DNA of 64,000 bases from Siphonodentalium dalli (GCA_032622095.1 CP136068.1:133061989-133125988); one strand, 5' to 3'. Shown: positions 24,240 to 36,959, numbered from the stretch's first letter. Numbers and translations: made by a program. The notes: generated by a model not told the origin, from the sequence alone.

Positions 24240-24390
24240 ATATTGACAACCACGTTGGACGCCATCTTGGATAACACAGTTTCCCAAAAGCGGATTTTTT
24301 ATATATTGTTCCTGAGGCTTTTCCGCGCCGAACGACATCAAAATCAGCTTGTATCCAATTTATTCCGGATTGATCCCCAAATTCAAGTTT
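24240..24390 (-). repeat. Dispersed repeat, copy B (inverted)
   Basis: Its reverse complement matches the copy at 22380-22530 (GGAATAAATTGGATACAAGC, then CAAGATGGCGTCC), with about 15 to 20 per cent differences by eye. Confidence 0.75.
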
Positions 24391-24779
24391 CAAAGACCTC
24401 ACTATATATTTCTTAATGGTGACGATACCATAAGTGTGAAAACAAGTCGATTTTAATAGTTATATAGAGCTCCAAAATGAAACCAAAAAAAACCAGAAAT
24501 AAATAACTTGCATTTTAAACAAAATATGCCGGTCAGTCTCAGAATTCTGTGAAAAAAACGAAGAAACCGTTCCGCATAAATAAATCACGTGTAACACCAA
24601 ATATGGCACCTTTCGCTCCCTACTCTATGCTCTAAACGACAAAACACAAATGAAAATTCGAAATAGTTTACAGGGCCCAAAAGACACGTGTTTAATCTGA
24701 TGGGAACTAAACAATGTTCAAACCAATTGTTTATATACACGTATGGCGACAATACTCAAACAGAATAAAGCCATGAAAC

Positions 24780-25065
24780 CTACGAATACCCGGCATACAC
24801 TTAAGCGCAATTGAAATTACTGAGTTTTTAGTTGCGCCCACATTATGTAAAATGTATGTAAAATGAATTGCGCTAAAGTGCAATTGAATTGCGCTTAATA
24901 GTGGAGCGGACGGAACCGATTGCAGAAAGTTTAGTCCATCGGCACCACACACAGGCTTGTGATACATAACTGTGAAGGTTATGACATTGCACATCAGATA
25001 GGACCCGGTGTGGAATTGACAAATGATGCAAATACGTTTTTGAGAGGTTTAAGTGCAAAAATTCA
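24780..25065 (+). repeat. Dispersed repeat family with CAATTGCGCT motifs, copy A
   Basis: It carries AAGCGCAATTG and GAATTGCGCTTAATAGTG, then TAGTCCATCGGCACCACACA, CAGGCTTGTGATACAT and TTTTGAGAGGTTTAAGTG. The last three blocks appear in the same order, reverse-complemented, at about 29985-30150. It is probably a non-coding interspersed element; no transposase was seen. Confidence 0.7.
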
Positions 25066-25568
25066 GCAGAAATCGCAGGGTTTTTTGTTTGTAAAATGCG
25101 GAAAAATGACACACAAAAGTAGAGAAACGCGATCTTTTTGCGGTAGTATATTGTAATCTGTAAATTTTATATATATATAATATGATAGTGTCACGATTTC
25201 GTTGATAGATAGCAAGATTTCTGAGATTCACTGTAAAAATAGACAAACAAGCGCATGTTTTCATTTAATTTTTTCCACTTATTGGGCGATAAATCAATAT
25301 TAATATTGTTTTGACCTGGGATCTCGTAAATAGTCTAGAAAACTACGGAGATGTATACCGCATATATATACGGCATACGACAATAGGCTGAATGTTACCA
25401 TCTGTAACAAGTGCTGTATTATATAACTTCTTGCTGAATTTAACAAATACATTTTAATAAAATTAAAAATCAAAAGTTTGAAACACTAACGCCTGGGTAA
25501 CCCGAGTCACCACACCAAATTTAGTTGAAATCAGTCTAGGCCCCAGGGGCCTGGGAGAAAAATCGCGA

Positions 25569-26033
25569 ATATGTGACCCGCCATATCAAATCCAGTCGGA
25601 AGTCGGGATTTGTTTACCCTGTGCCAATGCATTCTCTTATATATGCGAGTCGACCATAGGTCGCCTCGCATATATAAGAGAATGAATTGGCCTAACAATT
25701 TTTTACAATTTTAATATTTTTTTCTTGTATTCTTTAACAATTTTATAATTTCACCCATACAGAGCCCCAGACAAACATGAGCAGACGACACTCTTTTATA
25801 TGCTTCTATATATGTGTGGGGCTCCCTCCAGGGTAATGGATGTTTTTTATTTTATGTCCTAAAAATTGTCAGAAACATTTATTTAAAAAAAATGATAAAA
25901 CATTGTTAGGCCAATGCATTCTCTTATATATGCGAGGCGACCTATGGTCGACTCGCATATATAAGAGAATGCATTGGCACAGGGTAAAAAAAATCCCGAC
26001 TTCCGACTGGATTTGATATGGCGGGTCACATAT
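25569..26033. mobile_element. MITE-like element with inverted repeats that are themselves palindromes
   Basis: The terminal repeats are about 130 bp and start ATATGTGACCCGCCATATCA. The mirror copy ends GATATGGCGGGTCACATAT. Each terminal repeat contains its own smaller palindrome, ATTCTCTTATATATGCGAG with its complement CTCGCATATATAAGAGAAT, around a GTCGAC or GGCGACC centre (about 25631-25685 and 25917-25971). The middle of about 200 bp has no reading frame. A TA target duplication is possible but not certain. Confidence 0.85.
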
Positions 26034-27861
26034 ACAGTCAGACATATACTACTTTTATATATATATATTGCTTCTATTATGACACTTAATGTATTGTCTC
26101 AATGTACTATAACGCCAGCAGTTTAGTACGAAGTAATCTGAACGCCCACCGCGTCGAGCGCTGAGGTTATTCGGGTCACATCATTAATATTAATTTGAAA
26201 TAGAACGATTCCACACTGAAGCGTGAAATCCATCCGTTTCGAACTTGGGATGATCAATTATTTTGCCTCTTCTCGGTGCACATTGGCGTTCGAGTTTTGC
26301 AAACGTTCATTGTGGAGGAGTGGTCGGTCAATAGGTCATTGCCCTTCCCAGGTCTGGCTCGTCCGAACCCATCGAACCCGGACTAGTTACGCCCATGATA
26401 TGTGGTATATTGGTATGTATGGTAACTAGTATTGATGCTTCGACTAAAGATGGCAGCCAAAACGGTACCAGATAATAGAACCGTTGGTAATAGTTCACAC
26501 AGCCCCACGCATTTCTTGTTATTTGGAAAGCATACATGACTCACTGACGCATTAGTTTAGTTCATCGTCATTTGTACTGTTTGAAAAATAGAGCACGCCG
26601 GTGAAATATGTTTCCTTAGCTGGCTTTTTTTTTACAAAAACTATGAAACAAACAACAATCCGTTACGGCCAAGTTAATTGTAAGATTGTTTAGATAAAAT
26701 TCTCTAAAATGCCTGATACACAGTAATTTTACCCAGACAATTATTAATATCAATGTTATATATGAGTATCAGATATCGGTGTGGCGCAGATTCAGTTGGA
26801 TGATAGCAATACCAGTTTTGAGGAATTGTTGTAAGTGATATATATGTTATATTAGTTCAAGAAGCAAGTCGTCCTTCCCATCTCGTTTCAAAAGTATAGA
26901 TAGAATGTGAAACAAAACGTCGGCATACGTCATTTTCAAACACTACAGCTGATAATCAACTAAACGAATGCCTTTGTGAGTCACGTGTACATACAGCCAA
27001 GTTTTCCAGATAACAAGAGAGCTACGTGGTGTGCGAACTGCTGCCAATGGTTTTATTTTCTGGTACCGTATTAGCGGCCATCTTCAACGCCAAGCACCTA
27101 AAGCACCTATTTTAGTTCAAAACCATACCGCTGTGCCAAATGCCATATATACCAATAAATACGCTGAGATTTCCATCCTTTTTAAATCACGCTCAAACGT
27201 AAAATGTCTATTTCACCAATTGATGAGTATGTCATTTTTATGGTAACAGGAACCGGGTGATATTTACCGCAATGCATTACCGTGCATGGCTGTCGTAAGT
27301 TACCATTAGCTGACATTTTTCTGTAATGAACTACGTCACCGTATTGGCCTTAGTTTGTCGTTTTTCCATATCCGTAGTTACGATTACGGCTCCGAGAAAC
27401 AAGAGTACTCTTTGCCATCGAATCTACCACTGACTATGGCCTGTAAACAACACAATTGAAGATATGGGCGGCGTTCCCGGTGGGTATGCTGTTAAAATAT
27501 TCACATCCGTCAAAACCCGCCATAAGCAGAAAGAATAGTAAAATATAGACATACATTGTTCTTATACCAATCAGAAATATGGCATAAACAGTATGTTATT
27601 ATCAAATGTTTTTCCTTTGTTATGTAAACAAAAGCAAAAAACGTTACAGAACCTGGCTTTCGTTTTGATCCGGATATAGTAAACATAAAGAGCGTTTTTG
27701 TTACTGTTTTCCTGATATGGAAATAATAAAGAGCGCTTATATCATTTGTGTGTGATTAACCAATAGAATTGCGCTGCGTTATGTAAACAGAAGCTAAACT
27801 TCTGTAACACGAGCAGGTTCTTGTTTACGTACACCATCGTACGTCTTGGCGACAATATAAC
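26034..27861. other. No gene seen
   Basis: Ordinary AT-rich DNA. Short frames near 26220-26540 and 27030-27250 carry no recognisable domain. Confidence 0.5.
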
Positions 27862-28037
27862 AATAACATGATTTTTTAGGGCGTTATGGTTTATTAACGA
27901 CCCGGCTGGAATGATTAACAGCCCAAGGGCCTATTAGCGGCCTGAGACGAAGTCGAGGGACGCTAATAGGCCCGAGGGCTGTTAATCATTCCAGAGGGCC
28001 GTTAATAAACCATAATGCCCGATGAAATCATGTTATT
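27862..28037. repeat. 176-bp palindrome
   Basis: AATAACATGATT, then TTATGGTTTATTAACG, CTGGAATGATTAACAGCCC and GGGCCTATTAGCG are mirrored in reverse order on the right side and end at GTTATT (28037). The loop is about 20 nt (GCCTGAGACGAAGTCGAGGG). Short asymmetric bulges separate the stem blocks. No reading frame is present. It is probably a small foldback element. Confidence 0.9.
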
Positions 28038-29319
28038 ACTATTATTACCACAGTTTTGGACATTTGACCCATTTGAGGATTTAGTGGAATAATGAAGTAG
28101 ATTAAGAGAGAAATATTTTCAAGAACATTTAAATTTGATACCATTTGACTTGTCAGCTGACACGGACTGACGGAGTCTCGAAAATAGGACAGGGGAAAAC
28201 CCACGAGTTGGAGACGAGTAACAACCAATGAGAGGTTGACAGCTAAAATTATCAATGCATACTTACGCTTGATACAATAATTCAATCATATAGCGTGAAT
28301 TCCAATCATAAAACCACTATAGTGTCGAGGAAATCGGATACATCTTCCCATTATTTTCTTGAAATAAACACGCCACATCGGAAGTTGAAGGGACGTAACT
28401 CTCGCGATAATAAACGAGATCTATAGTTTCCGGGCGGCGGGCCGATATTGAACTAGGCTTCTCGTTCTCGGCCCGCGGCCCGCTGTTTTGGTAACAATAC
28501 GCTATTTGGAACGCCCCCAAAAACATTATCAATGGCCTAGAGAACGCCCTATAAAGTGGTAATAATATACTATTTACGCGCTGATAATGTTTGGGATATG
28601 AACAAAACTATATATATATTTTAATATTCCCCCTGTTGATGGCGATTTGAACAAATATTTATATTTCTGCAACGAACGCCGCACGTGCCTTTAAGTACAC
28701 ACTAATCACGACAAACAGTATTTGAAACATAACTATATCGAATTGTCGTGAGTGGCAAGCAGTTTCAATTACGGCACTATTGTTTTCCAAAAAGCAATCG
28801 TAATCGTCAATTCCGTGAGCAGGTCATTGGAGTATACGAAACAAATTACGACTACTAAAATCTATTCGTATTTCTTATCTATAGTAGTTCATTGTGCGAA
28901 AGGTGTCTATTATCTGTATTTATATTCCACTGCATGTTCGATCACTTTACACACAATACCCATCACTATACATGTATGTTACGAAAAGTGGTTTAATGGA
29001 TTTCAATTGTTTTGACGGCAGCTAAATGCGCGTTTATACATTGTTATGTTTATGTACGGTCATTGCTTCAATTGAGCTTAGTTCAGTGAGCGTGAACAAA
29101 TTCTCATTTCTTGTCGAAATGGCCATGTATCATCCATAGTATGTGTTCGTCTCATCTTGCGATTTACTGTATTGTTGCATGGGGTGAGGATAAAATAAAT
29201 GTAACCGTATTCTGCAACTGCGACAGCGGGTGATAGCACTCATCAATAGTCATATAATTATGTCTCGACAACTTTTGAGAGTTATCTCTATAGATCGTTG
29301 TTTAAAAAATTTAATTATC
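28038..29319. other. No gene seen
   Basis: AT-rich DNA. A GC-richer patch at about 28430-28490 has short inverted GGCCCGC and GCGGGCC motifs. Nothing else was noted. Confidence 0.5.
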
Positions 29320-30100
29320 GCCAATGTGGAGGGTAAAAAAAAAAGTTGAAAATGTGCGATAGTTTGGTCTACTTTCACCACCAATCTCATAAATCTTGAC
29401 ATCTATCAATACTGGGTATCTAGAAGTGTGTAGAATACTATATCATGGCACAAAATAATGCGAGTTATCCCGTGTACTGCCGATTTTTTTTTAAACTGAC
29501 TCTTTACTGCATTTTGGGGTTAGGGGTGACATAATCTACGACAAATGATGACATCATTAGCATGTTGTCATAAATTATGTGGTGTACATTTCCACAAGTT
29601 TCCAGTGTATTTACAAGATCCACTGTCAAAGCAATATTGATTTATCGGCCATTAAGAGGGGCAAAACAATAGAAAATGAACGATATTTTGTCTATTTTCA
29701 CAATAAATCTCAGAAATCTTGCCATCTGTCAACGAAATCATGGCGTTATCATATATAAAAGTATGTAGACTGCTATATCTTAGCACAAAAATATCCCTAA
29801 TTAGGTTTTTTTTCCGAAACAGTGACTTTTTGCTGAATTTTGGGGTGAGGGGTTGGCATAAACAGCCTATTGTCATGTGCAGTGTATATACCTCGGCGGT
29901 TTTCTATACTATATACAAAATGGCAGGTCAAAGCAATAGTGATCTATCACCCATTAAGTTGGTCAAACAAATTGAAATTGTTTTGTCTATTTTGACCATA
30001 CATTTCAGTAACTTATTGCCACTTAAACCTCTCAAAATCATATTTTGCATCATTTTATATCTCAAGCCTATCTTGTGCGCAATGTCATGGCCTTCAAGAA
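29320..30100. repeat. Degenerate tandem repeat of about 300 bp, 2.5 copies
   Basis: Blocks such as TCTACTTTCACCACCAATCT, TCTATTTTCACAATAAATCT and TCTATTTTGACCATACATTT recur at about 29370, 29690 and 29985. The first two are followed by ATCTTG(A/C)CATCT, a run of T, then GCATTTTGGGG or GAATTTTGGGG. The copies are strongly diverged. Confidence 0.6.
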
Positions 30101-30150
30101 GATGTATCACAAGCCTGTGTATGGTGCCGATGGACCAAACTCCTATTTCT
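29985..30150 (-). repeat. Dispersed repeat family, copy B
   Basis: Its reverse complement matches the copy at 24890-25065: GTCCATCGGCACCATACACA, GGCTTGTGATACAT and TTTTGAGAGGTTTAAGTGGC. Confidence 0.7.
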
Positions 30151-30181
30151 AATTAGTTTTTTATAGTTCGTCAGCAAAATA

Positions 30182-30422
30182 CTATAAGCGCAATTGGATA
30201 ACATTTGTGTACAACTAATTGTTCTCAAGCGCAATTATTCGCTTATGTCCAATTACTTAATGAATAGTAAAACGGCCTCATGTGTCAGAACGGGGGGGGG
30301 CGTAGTTCGTTCACTATATACTATAAGCGCAATTGGATAACATTTATGTATAACTAATTGTTCTCAATCGCAATCAATCGCTTAAGTCCAATATTTAATA
30401 AATTATAAAACGCCTCCCATGA
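30182..30422. repeat. Direct repeat of about 100 bp, two copies
   Basis: CTATAAGCGCAATTGGATAA begins at about 30182 and 30321, followed in both by AACTAATTGTTCTCAA and a GTCCAAT block. The copies are separated by a GGGGGGGG run at about 30293. The CGCAATTG motif links this repeat to the family at 24780. Confidence 0.8.
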
Positions 30423-30454
30423 CCCCACTGACCACTGTGACCATATTTCAGTTC

Positions 30455-30919
30455 GTTCTGTGTTATCTAAATTAGTCACTAGTAGCTTTCCGATGAATGG
30501 CAACAAGCCATATTTCCGACTAAATCCTGAAAAGTTACCCATAATTCTGCTGTGGTTAAGAGGTCGATTAATTAGAGCATTACTGAATGAAGAAACGATA
30601 TCTCACATTTTCTACTATTGCCCCACCACACGCTCCTTCCTTGTAGACACACAGAAATGGCTGTCTAAACATAATTTAAACCTCGATCTGACAAAGAAAA
30701 ACATCATTCTTGGAACGCATTCGCAGACATAGACGAATAACGAACTGAATACCTTTTACTTACAATTATTAAGTACTACCTGTACAAAACCAAATTTAAC
30801 CCAGATAAATTGACCATTAAATCGCTTTCCCTGAATATCGAAAGACGATACCACGCAGGCACATATATAGCACTTCAGCGCGATCATTCCAAAATGAATG
30901 AGAACACATTAAAGCTTTA
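30455..30919 (+). pseudogene. L1/Tx1-type LINE ORF2 C-terminus
   Basis: The frame contains EETISHIFYYCPTTRSFLVD, the Cys-rich H...C region after the RT of L1/Tx1-type LINEs. After a frameshift it continues with EYLLLTIIKYYLYKTKFNPD and LSLNIERRYHAGTYIALQRD, to a stop at about 30919. Only the distal end is present, as in a 5'-truncated insertion. No poly(A) tail is obvious. Confidence 0.65.
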
Positions 30920-31118
30920 ATAACTGCTTGCTCAGAGAAATTCATACAATCAAAACGAGATCAAATTTCCACTAAAACGAGGAGACTCTCCCGGGACAGT
31001 TTTAATATATAATGAATAATTAATCTTTTCAATTTTAACTTTATTAAACTAATTGATTTAGAAATTAATATAAAACCACAAGCACCGAACAATTAGTTTA
31101 GAAATATTTTCGTTTAAG

Positions 31119-31167
31119 TGAGAGGGAGAGAGAGAGAGAGAGAGAAAGAGGATGAGAGAGAGAAAAA
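31119..31167. repeat. (GA)n microsatellite
   Basis: A purine-rich GA run interrupted by GAAAGAGGATGA lies about 200 bp past the LINE C-terminus. Confidence 0.9.
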
Positions 31168-32920
31168 GTTGGAGTGCCAGTGACCCCACCCTCCCCATCT
31201 CGAAGTATTATGTCAGTATATGTTTTGTGTTATGTATACAATACTACATGTACATAATATATATAAAAATTGAATAAATAATACCAAACAAAAAATCTAT
31301 GACAACTAACACAAGACTAGCGTGACTAAAGAGTGGAAGTCATACACTTTAATTGTGAGGGTAAATAAATACCAACATATACAGTATGTCATAGGAATGG
31401 GAAGCTCAATGCAGTTCTAATATTGTGTGTAAATGAAATCCTTTTCTACCTAAAAGCCCGACACAGCAGGTTACATCACATCTGGTCGGCGCCCGACAAT
31501 AAATGGCTAACTAGATCGCTATTGCATAATTATATATGTCCATCATTTAACCGCAACAGTGGTATATGACACACTTTATTCGGCGGCTCCATTAATTGTT
31601 TCGACCTATTATTTATTGACCGGGTCATTGTCAGGGGCGCTGGTCATTCTGTGAGTACCATGTGTACTAGCAAAAACTAGAAAAACTAGTAATATCAGCC
31701 GATCCCAGAACCAATCACTATGGCGATTGTAGCATGTGGATCATTCACAATTGATAACAGCTGAGCCAAAATGTCAATCTCTGTGGCGAGACATGGGTGG
31801 ATTAACCACTGTTAGGCTATAGCAGCTGAGCCAGGAAATGTACATCGCTCTATGGCGGGAATCTCAGGTGGATTAACCACAAAATGAAGTCACTGGCATG
31901 TTCACTCCACCGAGTCTATCGCTAGACTAACCTTTCGCGCCAAAAATTGTCTTGACTTGGGATAGCGCCTTGCCAGATGGTAGCTGATTGGATCTTCAAT
32001 AATGCCACCAATCCACATGTAATGATACGCGCTAAGATTGACACCCGTCGACTATAACACCATTACACAATATCTGCGAGTGCACTCGATATTCGCTCCC
32101 AGTATTGTGCAGTCCAAAACGAGACAGAACCAGATGCTTCAATGGAGTCCACCCACCGGCGTGAATAGATTTGGACGAAATGTAAAACGTGGTTAGAGAT
32201 GGCTACAATTATTCAACCGTGTCAAAAAGCACAAGAGTGCATGATTAGGTGACTGACGGAACTATTGGTGGCAAAGCTCCCTGCATCTCGATGTGGATTT
32301 TCTGATGTACAGTGTATGTCGAAGAAATCCCTTTCGACCTAAAAATCTCTAATGAGTTTTATTGGCGGTCAAGCCACATAGTGCTATCCGGTTTCGCTTT
32401 GACCATGCACGTATAATGCCCTGTTGCGTTTTGATAGCGAAGCCAGTGCCTAGATCCGTGTTGACCTTCACTCTAGTGGGTTAGTCGACCTTGTTGAACA
32501 CGATTAAAAGTAACTTCCACAATTTCGTGCATTTACGTTCGTTTTGTAATTGGCCACCTATGTGCACCAAGCGACATCTAGCCCTTCAACGGAGAGAACA
32601 CCGATCAGCGTGAGGCCTACTGCTTGAACAAATAGGGATCAACTTGTCCGAAACCATATGATACACAGAAGGGATTTCTGAAAATGCTCATAGTGTAACA
32701 ATGTCATCATTGTAACATATGCGTTAACATACATGCAGCTCTATAAAAGGAGCAAGTAGGTGCCCGTTTAAAATTCCAGTTAATAGCAACTGAGTGAATA
32801 TCCATTACATTGTTCAAGTCGAGTTTGAATGTGGTTCAGATCTGCTGATTTTTGACGGAGCGAACGCCATTTTTCTACTGTAAAAATATCAACTGATTCG
32901 ATATGCCGATTATTATTCTA
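31168..32920. other. No gene seen
   Basis: A local duplication at about 31735-31880 repeats CAGCTGAGCCA followed by GGTGGATTAACCAC. No exon or domain was recognised. Confidence 0.45.
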
Positions 32921-33169
32921 TCATGTATAAATATCAAAAACATGGTGTCCTTCTGAGCTTGTGTCGCGCGTGGTTGTGATTGTAACACTTGACGACAGGG
33001 TGCCATGAAGTCGAGATTTACGTATCTTCATGTTATATTTGTATTTAGTTTTAAATTCGCATATCTCACATGTTGTTTCGTTGTCCACCTGAGGCGTTAT
33101 TTCGCTAAAATCCGATTCAGATTCTGGATTCAGATTACCGATTGGTCCCCGTACGACTTGGTTCGGCAA
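32921..33169 (-). pseudogene. Possible C2H2 zinc-finger fragment
   Basis: The minus frame reads CEICEFKTKYKYNMKIRKSR followed by LH. This is C-x2-C-x12-R-x4-H, the spacing of a classical C2H2 finger with Arg where the first zinc-binding His should be. A Ser/Glu/Asp-rich stretch precedes it (about residues 12-25) and it ends 30 residues later. A part of the upstream sequence (GGATTTTAGCGAAAT) also occurs near 34930 on the other strand, so it may sit in a repeat. It could be a decayed exon or transposon fragment. Confidence 0.25.
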
Positions 33170-33894
33170 AAGAACAGACCAGAAATTGGCAGAATCAGTA
33201 AACGAACAGACCGTAATCTCAATTTCGTGGTAATCCGATTGGGATTCGGATTCCGATTACGGACTCAAATGTTCGTAATGTAAACAAACCAAGATTTTGC
33301 CACCTCAGAGTTTAAAAACACAATAAAACATAAGAATCCGTCTCTTGTGTACAAATTATTGCAGAATATAAACGATCTATATCAAAGAATTTTAAATGCG
33401 GAGACAAATTTGTTTTATTGAATGTAAACTGGGAGAATATTACTGAAATTAGCCAAATAATAACGCTATTGATAGTAACGCTGGGGGAGCACTTCGGTTG
33501 ATGGCGAAGCAATTGCAAATCATTGTTGATTGTCACTTTCATATGTCCATTTCATAATTCCATCCTTAAAATACCGCCCGAATCCATGTCGATTTCGAAT
33601 TCGGCGGATACGTCACCATTGACCGAATTCATATGAACCTGCGTGGATATGTCTTCTGCTGGTTCGTTATTATAATGTTTCTTCTTATTCAAGAAATAGT
33701 AGGATTATATGGTATCGATGGATTATCAGATACACGTATGTACTATCATCTAGTCTTAAAGTTATAGCAATTTCATGTTTAACATGTTTTGTTTCGTTAA
33801 ATGCAGTCGTTTTGCACAATAGTCTCTGTATAGACAACAGACACATGTTCTAGGGACGTGGCTAGAAGTTTCCTAAAATTTCCGGCCAACTGCA

Positions 33895-33915
33895 CCCCCC
33901 CCCCCCCCCCCCCCC
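33895..33915. repeat. Run of 21 C
   Basis: An uninterrupted poly-C stretch (poly-G on the minus strand). Length in the true genome may differ because such runs are error-prone in sequencing. Confidence 0.9.
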
Positions 33916-36862
33916 ATTGAACCAAACATCAATCTCACAGGTTCGCAGAATTCAATTTGCTCCCCTTGGAAATATCCAATCTGACAAACACTAAGATTGG
34001 AAAATTACCAACTTTTACTGGTTGAAAAAAATCAAACAATGAGAACAATGCCAACCTATATATGGTGTCAAATTAATGTCCAACTAATGTTGTGTCATGC
34101 ATGAAATTTCCGACTGCTGGAATGTACCAAAGTTTAGTTTAGATATATTTATTTCAAATATATGTCAAATTTAGATAACACATGATATATAACACATACA
34201 TTTGTTTATACATACAAAGGAATTGGGGGACAAGTACTGACTAAGGGTACCCCCTCTCCCATATGTTATTACACTGAAAAAATAAATAATTAGTAATGGC
34301 AAAGCAACATGACTACCAAAACAAGTAGAACATATATACAGATCACTGGACACCCCCTCTCCCGAGTTAGTCATAAGTTTGTATATGTATTTATTTAAAA
34401 TCGGGTTTGTTTGTTGCGTTTGTTGGCTTGTACGTATCATTATTTGAAACAGTTAGTCAAAATAATCCTGATTTTCCTCACGTATGAATGACTGCACAGC
34501 TTAGCAAATTGTACCAAAGTTCGGGGTGGGGGTCGAGACACCAATCAACCCCTGTCGTCACGTCCCTGTTCAACTGACAAGTTTCGTGTGTTCTTCACAA
34601 CATCTTCGGAATTTGATTCAGGAGGCCTTGAGCTGTCATGTTTAGATATGCTTGCTATCATCAATAAACACACTTTAACTTGAAAAAAAAGATGCGATTA
34701 AGTCGGATTGGCAGCAAATTATGTGCAGTGTATATACACATAGAAGGAAAGCATGACTTCCACAACAAACATGCACTTTATAAATATAAGATACAAATGA
34801 TACTTGTGTCAAATACATGAGCCATGTTTGACGCTGGGAGAGAGTTTCGGAGACCACGTGGATTTCAAAATCTGACCTAGAATCGGGAATTATCCCCGCC
34901 CCCGTAATCGGCTTCGGATTCTCAATCCGGATTTTAGCGAAATTACGACTCTGAACAGATTCTATTTTGGACTATTCTATTTAACGTTTATGGTCGCTGC
35001 TATCCATGTAGTTAAATGCGTCGCAATGGTAAAACTATGTCACGTGTCCTTACATGATAAACCCGTGTAAATTAAAGAACCAACTCAATAATCTACATGT
35101 CCAATTTAAAAAACTGACATTTGTTCAGGATGCAGGGGCCTGGTCGTTTGACAACTACAGAAGAGTCGCATTGCTGAACACCCCCTTGAATCAAACAAGG
35201 GGATCCATAATCCCATATCTCCAGGAATAATCATAAGTATTTATATGATCAATGTTGTATATAAATGAATATTTATTTATAGATGATTATCTTTCATTCT
35301 CATAAATGATCAGAAATAAAATTATTGGAGAAGGAAAATAACAATATTTTTCTTGATTTGAGCAAATATGAACGAAGAAATAATATTGGTGCATACATTC
35401 GTTGACCATCATCTATAATATGAAGGCAAACATTATACTTACATTGAAATGTTAATTGAGAGGAGCCAAATGTGTAACCGTGCAATTGAGCAATTACCCT
35501 CCTTATTTGCATGTTATAAGAGTTCCGAGGAGCTGGAGCATCGAGGAAGGGCTTAATAAGTTGCAAAACAAATTTGCCCAAACCATTTTGTATATTATAG
35601 ATATCAAATTAATTTCAAGTCAAGTTGGAGCAAATGATCTCCTTAAAAAACCTGGCCTCAGTTTGTTTCAGCACATTTTATTGTAGCGAATAATTACCAG
35701 GGGATCGGATTACAAGTTAGTTCATCTTAAATGTAGTCAGTCAATCGTATTTATCTCGTTTGCTGACCTTTATCGAAAACAACACAGTGTGTGTCGACAT
35801 TATGTGCTACAAAGTTGTTTCTTTCTGGAAGGCGACAGCGCCAATTCGCACGACATTAAACTTATTAGGACTTGTAATTTGCCGTACACTAGCATCTAAC
35901 GCTTAATTATGTTTGTGTGTGGATACGCTGACAATTGCCATTCAAATTCCCACCCGTTATTCGTTGGTACAATCTCTTCAGGAACACATTTGTGACTCAA
36001 GAAAGTTTAAGAGGGTTTATATTAAATAAGATGCGTTTTAGGTCTCATTGTTGATATTTTCCGTTCAATTCAACGCATTATAAATGAAATTTATAAAACA
36101 GTGGTAAACTATCAAGAGGACAAAATTGGTAAAACACATTGATGTGGTAGCCCTGAATTATGTAGTAACAATTGCGACGGTTGTGGTAGTTCACGAGTTA
36201 TGTAGTAAACTCAACAAGTTATATAGTATTTGAGGTCACGAGTTATGTAGTAGAAATTTAACGAGTCTTATGGCAACATGTGCTTTTTTCTTCTTTTCGA
36301 AGACACGTTCGGACTTTATACAATATAAACAAATAAGAAAATCCAATGTTTATTTGTGTAAAATCGTGTGTGGTGTGCGTTACAATGGTGTTGCAGCTCC
36401 ATTTGATTATGCCGTCCTTCAGCACTCCGCCGTTTCTCTGCATATACACCCTTGGTCATGCAATGGTGCTGGTGGTTCTGTTGAATTGCTATGATGCGGG
36501 TAGGGCAAACTGAGGCCGTTACGAACAACACCGTTTTGTTCTTCTAAAGTTGTCATTTTTGCGGTGTTGTCTAATCCGAGCGATTTGAGAAAATAATGTA
36601 TTATTAGCTTAAAATAGAGAACTAACTTTATCCTGAGCGTGACATGCTATGCCCAACTAATAATGAATTTAAATGACTAAACCATCCTAAACCATTGAAA
36701 CTATATAAAATACTATATCTAACTTTAGTTACGAAAATATTTTCACCCAGGGAGCACTTCACGGTTCAATATTGTTATTATATACATGTACTAAGATCTA
36801 AATGAAAATATGTTTTCAAAATATTACATGTAAAAATACATATAATATATGTACAACGAGTC
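33916..36862. other. No gene seen
   Basis: AT-rich DNA. AATAAA at 34664 is followed 14 nt later by eight A, which could mark an old retrocopy tail. A short degenerate tandem of CACGAGTTATGTAGTA occurs at about 36190-36255. No domain was recognised in any frame. Confidence 0.45.
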
Positions 36863-36959
36863 CCCAGTTTATAGCGGAATTTACAAAACGAGTCCAGCCA
36901 AAGGCTCGGTCCAGACCTAATTTACTGGAAAAGTTTTGTAAATTCCGCTATAAACTGGG
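36863..36959. repeat. Perfect 27-bp inverted repeat
   Basis: The arms 36863-36889 and 36933-36959 are exact reverse complements (CCCAGTTTATAGCGGAATTT continuing ACAAAAC), with a 43-nt loop. Confidence 0.95.

Noticed and set aside
23858-24274. 138-codon open frame (plus)
   Set aside because: It has no recognised domain, no splice context and no neighbours. It is likely chance in AT-rich DNA.
34655-34690. Polyadenylated processed pseudogene tail
   Set aside because: AATAAA and a short A-run are there, but no coding or gene-like body lies upstream.
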